Origin: an uncultured Victivallales bacterium
GTDB lineage: Bacteria; Verrucomicrobiota; Lentisphaeria; Victivallales; UBA1829
DNA: 64,000 nt
NCBI GenBank assembly: GCA_944391115.1
Contig: CALXSJ010000013.1
Coordinates: forward strand, 1-64,000
Reading direction: 5' to 3'
The position numbers and the translations under genes are program-made. This document shows, in pieces, positions 59,968-64,000 of this stretch (within the stretch, counting starts at the first letter, position 1; each line of letters opens with the position of its first letter). A model generated the notes under the pieces. That model searched no databases and was not told the origin of the DNA. It saw only the letters and a list, made by a program, of their open reading frames with translations.

Positions 59968-62154
59968 ATGAAGGAGATGAATTTTCTGATTCTCGGCATG
60001 CACTGCGCTTCCTGCGCGGCATCCGTGGAACGCGCGGTGAAGAAAATGGACGGCGTCACAAAGGTCTATGTCAATCTTGCGACAAAAACCATGACGCTCT
60101 CCGCGGAGGAGTCCGTCACACCGGGCATGATTATCGAGCGCGTGACGGACAGCGGATTCCGTGCGCAGCTGATCGAAGACCGCCGCCAGACAAGGGAAGA
60201 CGAAGAAGCGGGAGGACGCTATTTCCTGCGTTTCCTCACCGCGCTGATTTTTTCCATTCTGCTGTTCTACGCCGCCATGAGCGGGATGCTCGGGCTTCCC
60301 TATCCTCCGATTCCGCCGCTTGCAAACGCCTTTGTCCAGATTGCGCTTCTGATTCCGGTTCTTCTGGCAGGCTGCACCTTCTATCTTTACGGCTTCAGGA
60401 CACTGGCAAAACTGTCCCCCAATATGGATTCCCTGATCGCTCTCGGAACAAGCGCGGCGATTCTCTACAGTGTCTACCTGATCGTGAGAGGCGACTTTGA
60501 ACATCTCTATTTCGATACGGCGGGCATGATTATCGCCCTGATCATGCTGGGCAAATTCCTGGAGGCGCGCTCGCGCGGAAAAGCCTCCGGCGCAATCGCC
60601 GAACTCATGAAGCTTTCTCCGGAAACCGCCTGCCTGATGGTGGATGACCGCGAGGCGCTGATTCCGGTATCCGAACTCAAGCCCGGCGACCGGGTCCGCG
60701 TCAAGCCGGGGGAACGCGTGCCCGCCGACGGCATCATTGAGGAAGGCTCAACCACAATTGACGAATCCATGCTGACCGGCGAAAGCATGCCTGTGGAAAA
60801 GACCTCCGGCTCCAGCGTGACCGGCGGCTCCATGAATAAAAACGGCTCGTTCATCTTCCGCGTCACCCACACCGGCGAGGACACCGTCATATCCAAAATC
60901 ATCGCAATGGTGCAGGATGCGCAGAGTTCCCGCCCGCCGATTGCGCGCCTGGCCGACACCATCTCCGGGTTCTTCGTCTGGGGGGTCATCCTCATTGCCG
61001 CGGCAACCTTTTCCATCTGGTATTTTGCCGCGGGAGAAACTTTCGGGCGCGCACTGAACTTCACGCTCGCCGTGCTGGTCATCGCCTGCCCGTGCGCGCT
61101 CGGTCTGGCAACCCCGATTGCGCTGATTGTCGGAATCGGGCGCGGCGCGAAACTGGGCATTCTCATCAAAAGCGGAAAAGCCCTGGAGAGCGCGGGAAAG
61201 ACGACAACCGTCGTGCTGGACAAAACGGGAACCATCACGGAAGGCAGACCGGATCTCTCCGGCATTCAGACGGTCCCGAACGGACGCTTCACGGAAAGTC
61301 AGCTGCTCGCCATGGCGGCCGCGGCGGAAAAGGGTTCCGAACATCCGCTGGCCGACGCGGTCGTCCGCGCCGCGCGGGAACGGGATCTGACACTGCCGGA
61401 AATCACCGATTTCAAGGCGCTTCCCGGACACGGCGTATTCTGCCGGATTCACGGACGGGAGTTCATCCTCGGTAATCTCTCCTTCATGCAGACGCATAAG
61501 ATCGGCGTCGGCATGGTGGACACGACCGGAAGCGATTCCATCATTTTCGCCGCGTATGACAGGCAGCTGATCGGCGTGATCCGCATTGCGGACAGCATCA
61601 AGCCCTCCACTGCGAAAGCGACGGAAGCGCTGCACCGGCTCGGCGTCAAAGTCGTGATGCTGACCGGCGACCACAAGGCGGTGGCCGCGTCCATCGCGCG
61701 GACACTTGGAATCGACGAATACTACGCGGAACTCCTGCCCAATGCCAAAGCGGAAATCATCCGGCGCCTGCAGCAGAAAGGAGAGCGTGTCGCAATGGTC
61801 GGCGACGGCATCAACGACGCCCCCGCGCTGGCGCTGGCGGATACGGGTATTGCCATCGGCTCCGGCACCGACATTGCAATGGAATCCGCCGACATCATTC
61901 TCATGCAGAGCAATCTCACGGAAGTCCCCGCGGCAATCGCCCTGAGCCGCGCCACAATGCGCATCATCCGGGAGAATCTCTTCTGGGCGTTCATCTACAA
62001 CGTGGTCTGCATTCCGCTTGCCGCGGGCGCGTTCGTCGCATTTCTCGGCTGGACGCTGAATCCGATCTTCGGCGCACTCGCGATGGCATGCAGTTCCGTT
62101 TCCGTGGTATTGAACGCCCTGCGTCTTCGCACTTTCCGTCCGGACGGCATTTAA
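59968..62154 (+). CDS. copA: Copper-transporting P1B-type ATPase
   Basis: This 728-residue pump has one heavy-metal-binding domain (GMHCASC, Cys13 and Cys16), eight transmembrane helices, the TGES actuator loop near residue 270, the intramembrane CPC at 374-376 (IACPCALGLATP), the phosphorylated Asp418 in DKTGT, an HP motif (SEHPLADAVV) and GDGINDAPAL. It exports Cu(I) from the cytoplasm. An ATG at 59977 is possible but would overlap the AAGGAG sequence. No copper regulator or chaperone gene is adjacent. Confidence 0.94.
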   Translation: MKEMNFLILGMHCASCAASVERAVKKMDGVTKVYVNLATKTMTLSAEESVTPGMIIERVTDSGFRAQLIEDRRQTREDEEAGGRYFLRFLTALIFSILLFYAAMSGMLGLPYPPIPPLANAFVQIALLIPVLLAGCTFYLYGFRTLAKLSPNMDSLIALGTSAAILYSVYLIVRGDFEHLYFDTAGMIIALIMLGKFLEARSRGKASGAIAELMKLSPETACLMVDDREALIPVSELKPGDRVRVKPGERVPADGIIEEGSTTIDESMLTGESMPVEKTSGSSVTGGSMNKNGSFIFRVTHTGEDTVISKIIAMVQDAQSSRPPIARLADTISGFFVWGVILIAAATFSIWYFAAGETFGRALNFTLAVLVIACPCALGLATPIALIVGIGRGAKLGILIKSGKALESAGKTTTVVLDKTGTITEGRPDLSGIQTVPNGRFTESQLLAMAAAAEKGSEHPLADAVVRAARERDLTLPEITDFKALPGHGVFCRIHGREFILGNLSFMQTHKIGVGMVDTTGSDSIIFAAYDRQLIGVIRIADSIKPSTAKATEALHRLGVKVVMLTGDHKAVAASIARTLGIDEYYAELLPNAKAEIIRRLQQKGERVAMVGDGINDAPALALADTGIAIGSGTDIAMESADIILMQSNLTEVPAAIALSRATMRIIRENLFWAFIYNVVCIPLAAGAFVAFLGWTLNPIFGALAMACSSVSVVLNALRLRTFRPDGI

Positions 62155-62169
62155 ATTGCACGGAAAAGC

Positions 62170-62197
62170 TTGCATTGCGCCAAGTTTATGGTATCTT
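62170..62197 (+). promoter_or_regulatory. Promoter of the DegT/DnrJ aminotransferase gene
   Basis: TTGCAT (62170-62175), 16-base spacer, TATCTT (62192-62197). Confidence 0.6.
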
Positions 62198-62251
62198 ACC
62201 GCAGGATGCTTTTAACGTTCAATCAATACAGTAAAGAAATGCGAGTGAAAC

Positions 62252-63373
62252 ATGATTCCGTTTATCGATCTCAAGAAACAGTATTCCCGGATTGAAAAAG
62301 ACGTCGACCAGGCGATCAAGAAAGTTCTGCTGCACGGCCAGTACATCCTCGGCCCGGAGGTTGCGGAACTGGAACGGAAACTTGCGGATTTCGCAGGAAC
62401 GAAATACTGCCTCGGATGCTCCAGCGGAACCGACGCCCTGCTCATGGCGATGATGGCCATGGACTTCAAAAAAGGCGATGCCGTTTTCACTACGCCGTTC
62501 ACCTTCTTCGCAACCGTGGAAATGATTGCGCTGACCGGCGCGACTCCCGTTTTCGCCGACATTGACCCGAAAACCTACAACATCGATGCGGAAAAGCTGC
62601 GCGCGGCGATTCAGAAGGTCAAGGCGGAAGGAAAACTCACACCGAAGGCGATTGTCACCGTTGACATCTTCGGGCAGCCGGCCGATTACGACGCGATTCA
62701 GAAGATCGCGGATGAGTTTTCCCTCCCCGTTATCGAAGACGGCGCCCAGGCAATGGGCGCGCTCTACAGGGGACGCCGCGTTCCTTCTCTCGGAAAAATC
62801 GGCTGCACGAGCTTTTTCCCTGCGAAACCGCTCGGATGCTACGGCGACGGAGGCGCGGTCTTCACCGACGACAAGGAACTCTACGATGCCATGTTTTCGA
62901 TCCTTGTCCACGGGCGCGGCGGCGACAAATATGACAACATCCGTCTCGGTCTGAACGCGCGCCTTGACACCGTGCAGGCGGCGGTTCTGCTTGAAAAGCT
63001 GAAAATCTATCCGGAGGAAATCGAACTCCGCCAGAAGGTCGTGGCAAAATACCGCGAAGTGCTGGACGGACTTGTGACGCTTCCTTATGTTCCGGAGGGA
63101 AATGTCTCCGTCTGGGCGCAGTTCTGCGTGCTTTCACCGGAATTTGCGGCAATCCAGGACGCACTGAAGAAAAACGACATTCCGTCCGCCCGCTACTATC
63201 CGATCCCGATGCACCTCCTGAAAGCGATGGAATATCTCGGCTACCGGAAAGGGGACATGCCGGAGGCGGAAAAAGTCGCAGACACCGTCTTTGCCCTGCC
63301 GATGCACGCATATCTGGACGACGCGACGATCGAAAAGATCGGTTCGGTCATCCGGTCCGCCGTCGGGAAATAA
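62252..63373 (+). CDS. DegT/DnrJ/EryC1/StrS-family aminotransferase
   Basis: This 373-residue PLP enzyme begins IPFIDLKKQY and continues with GPEVAELERKLADFAG, CSSGTDALLMAM, DIFGQPADYDAI, IEDGAQAMGA and the PLP-binding Lys in SFFPAKPLGCYGDGG. This order is typical of sugar aminotransferases of the WbpE/WlbC type, which make amino sugars such as diacetamido-uronates for O-antigen from a keto-sugar nucleotide. The donor and product are inferred from family only. A weak GAGTGA site precedes the ATG. It may feed the WecA-fusion or GT2 pathways. Confidence 0.92.
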   Translation: MIPFIDLKKQYSRIEKDVDQAIKKVLLHGQYILGPEVAELERKLADFAGTKYCLGCSSGTDALLMAMMAMDFKKGDAVFTTPFTFFATVEMIALTGATPVFADIDPKTYNIDAEKLRAAIQKVKAEGKLTPKAIVTVDIFGQPADYDAIQKIADEFSLPVIEDGAQAMGALYRGRRVPSLGKIGCTSFFPAKPLGCYGDGGAVFTDDKELYDAMFSILVHGRGGDKYDNIRLGLNARLDTVQAAVLLEKLKIYPEEIELRQKVVAKYREVLDGLVTLPYVPEGNVSVWAQFCVLSPEFAAIQDALKKNDIPSARYYPIPMHLLKAMEYLGYRKGDMPEAEKVADTVFALPMHAYLDDATIEKIGSVIRSAVGK

Positions 63374-63453
63374 GCAAAACAAATATTTTGTGAAAAACGG
63401 GAAAATGCCCGCGCATTTTCCCGGTGAGTCAGGGATTCCGCCCCTGCCGCGGC

Positions 63454-63474
63454 CCGCCGGCGGTCCGCCGGCGG
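63454..63474. repeat. Tandem 10-bp palindrome
   Basis: CCGCCGGCGG, itself a palindrome, occurs twice (63454-63463 and 63465-63474) with one base between, so it folds into a very GC-rich hairpin between the aminotransferase and nadE genes. It may be a weak terminator or binding site; no T run follows. Confidence 0.75.
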
Positions 63475-63512
63475 CGCAGAGCGCGGGATCAAGCGGGAAA
63501 GGAGACGCCGTT

Positions 63513-64000
63513 TCATGTTCGGTTTTTACAGAGTCGCATCCTGTTCACCCATGGTGAAGGTGGCGGACACCGCGTTCAATGCAAAACACATTCTTGCGCT
63601 CGCGGAAAAGGCGGCCGCGAATTCCGCAACCATCGCGCTCTTTCCGGAACTTGCCGTAAGCGCCTACTCCTGCGGCGATCTGTTCCACAATGAAACGCTC
63701 CTGAACGCGGCGGAAGACGCAGTCGCGGAAATCGCAAGAAAAACCGCCGGACTTTCCGTGATCCTTGTCGTCGGCGCGCCGGTCCGATTCAACGGCAGAC
63801 TCTTCAACGCCGCGCTTGTCATCCGGAACGGAAGCATCCGCGGCATCGTGCCGAAGACCAATCTGCCGAATTACCGCGAGTTTTATGAAAAACGCCATTT
63901 TTCCTCCGGAGGGGGAATCGCGCAGGCGGCCGTCGATTTCGCCGGACAGTCGGAGATCCCCTTCGGAACCGATCTGCTGTTCCGCGCGGGAAAAGAGCTT
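63513..64000 (+). CDS. nadE: Glutamine-dependent NAD+ synthetase, N-terminal part (cut by window edge)
   Basis: The 162 visible residues form the N-terminal nitrilase-type glutaminase domain: YRVASCSPMVKVADTAFN, LFPELAVSAYSCGDLF (catalytic Glu), IVPKTNLPNYREFYEKRHF (catalytic Lys) and a loop towards the nucleophile Cys, which is beyond the edge. The full enzyme should be about 640 residues, with a C-terminal synthetase domain that amidates nicotinate adenine dinucleotide. AAAGGAG lies about 10 bases before the ATG at 63513. Confidence 0.88.

Overview
The window looks like a chromosomal segment of a Lentisphaerae (Victivallales-type) bacterium of the PVC group. This is inferred from gene content, not from a marker phylogeny. 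The clues are two short pseudopilins with the [16 protein letters not shown] signature and a C-terminal H-X9-DG motif, a DUF4838 glycan protein, a sialate O-acetylesterase, six AraC regulators beside sugar genes, and moderately high GC with AT-rich promoters. Lipopolysaccharide core genes show that the cell has an outer membrane. The recurring promoter pattern is TTGACA-like, a 16-17 bp spacer, then TATAAT/TATATT, and it settles several start codons. No rRNA, tRNA, CRISPR array, prophage or insertion sequence was recognised.

Region by region. 1-10.1 kb is sugar catabolism and its control: a secreted protein cut by the left edge, a pseudopilin with a divergent AraC gene, a xylose isomerase/xylulokinase operon with its own divergent AraC gene and direct-repeat operator, a ThuA/Gfo-Idh-MocA pair with an AraC gene, and a further AraC gene. 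10.2-20 kb holds a secreted histidine phosphatase, a structured non-coding segment, a BASS-type transporter, a topA-polB operon (topoisomerase I with three unusual C-terminal repeats; a family B DNA polymerase) and a sialate O-acetylesterase. 20.3-24 kb is an LPS core block: waaG, waaP and two more LPS-kinase-like genes. 24-29 kb has a secreted zinc-lobe protein resembling the front half of an alcohol dehydrogenase, a large protein of unknown function, a Nif11-domain/J-domain pair and a META-domain lipoprotein.

29-36 kb is a second glycan locus. An AraC gene is divergent from an apparent operon of pseudopilin, DUF4838 protein and GH42 beta-galactosidase. It is followed by a small free-standing RNA gene with its own promoter and terminator (about 35.94-36.05 kb). 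36-41 kb carries lipoproteins, a secreted tyrosine-phosphatase-like protein, an SGNH hydrolase and two membrane proteins. 41-50 kb is housekeeping: mnmG coupled to an oligopeptide-permease gene, a 700 bp gap with a very long hairpin, a 5-formyltetrahydrofolate cyclo-ligase gene, rny, an HD hydrolase, an oligopeptide ABC ATPase, an esterase and a HIT protein. 50-51 kb is a decayed GH2 glycosidase gene whose AraC regulator is still intact. 52-64 kb is envelope, transport and metabolism: a WecA-like transferase fused to a nucleotide-binding domain, a PTS-IIA/CBS protein with an SLC13-type transporter, a small peptide gene ahead of a GT2 synthase, queH and wbuC, copA, a DegT/DnrJ aminotransferase and the start of a glutamine-dependent NAD synthetase.

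Taken together, the genes describe a Gram-negative glycan degrader. AraC regulators sense sugars and switch on local secreted hydrolases and intracellular isomerase, kinase and dehydrogenase steps. Pseudopilins are wired into the same operons. The less ordinary items are the stand-alone RNA, the two long-hairpin segments, the repeated pseudopilin/AraC architecture, the Rossmann-less ADH-like secreted protein and the Nif11/J-domain pair.
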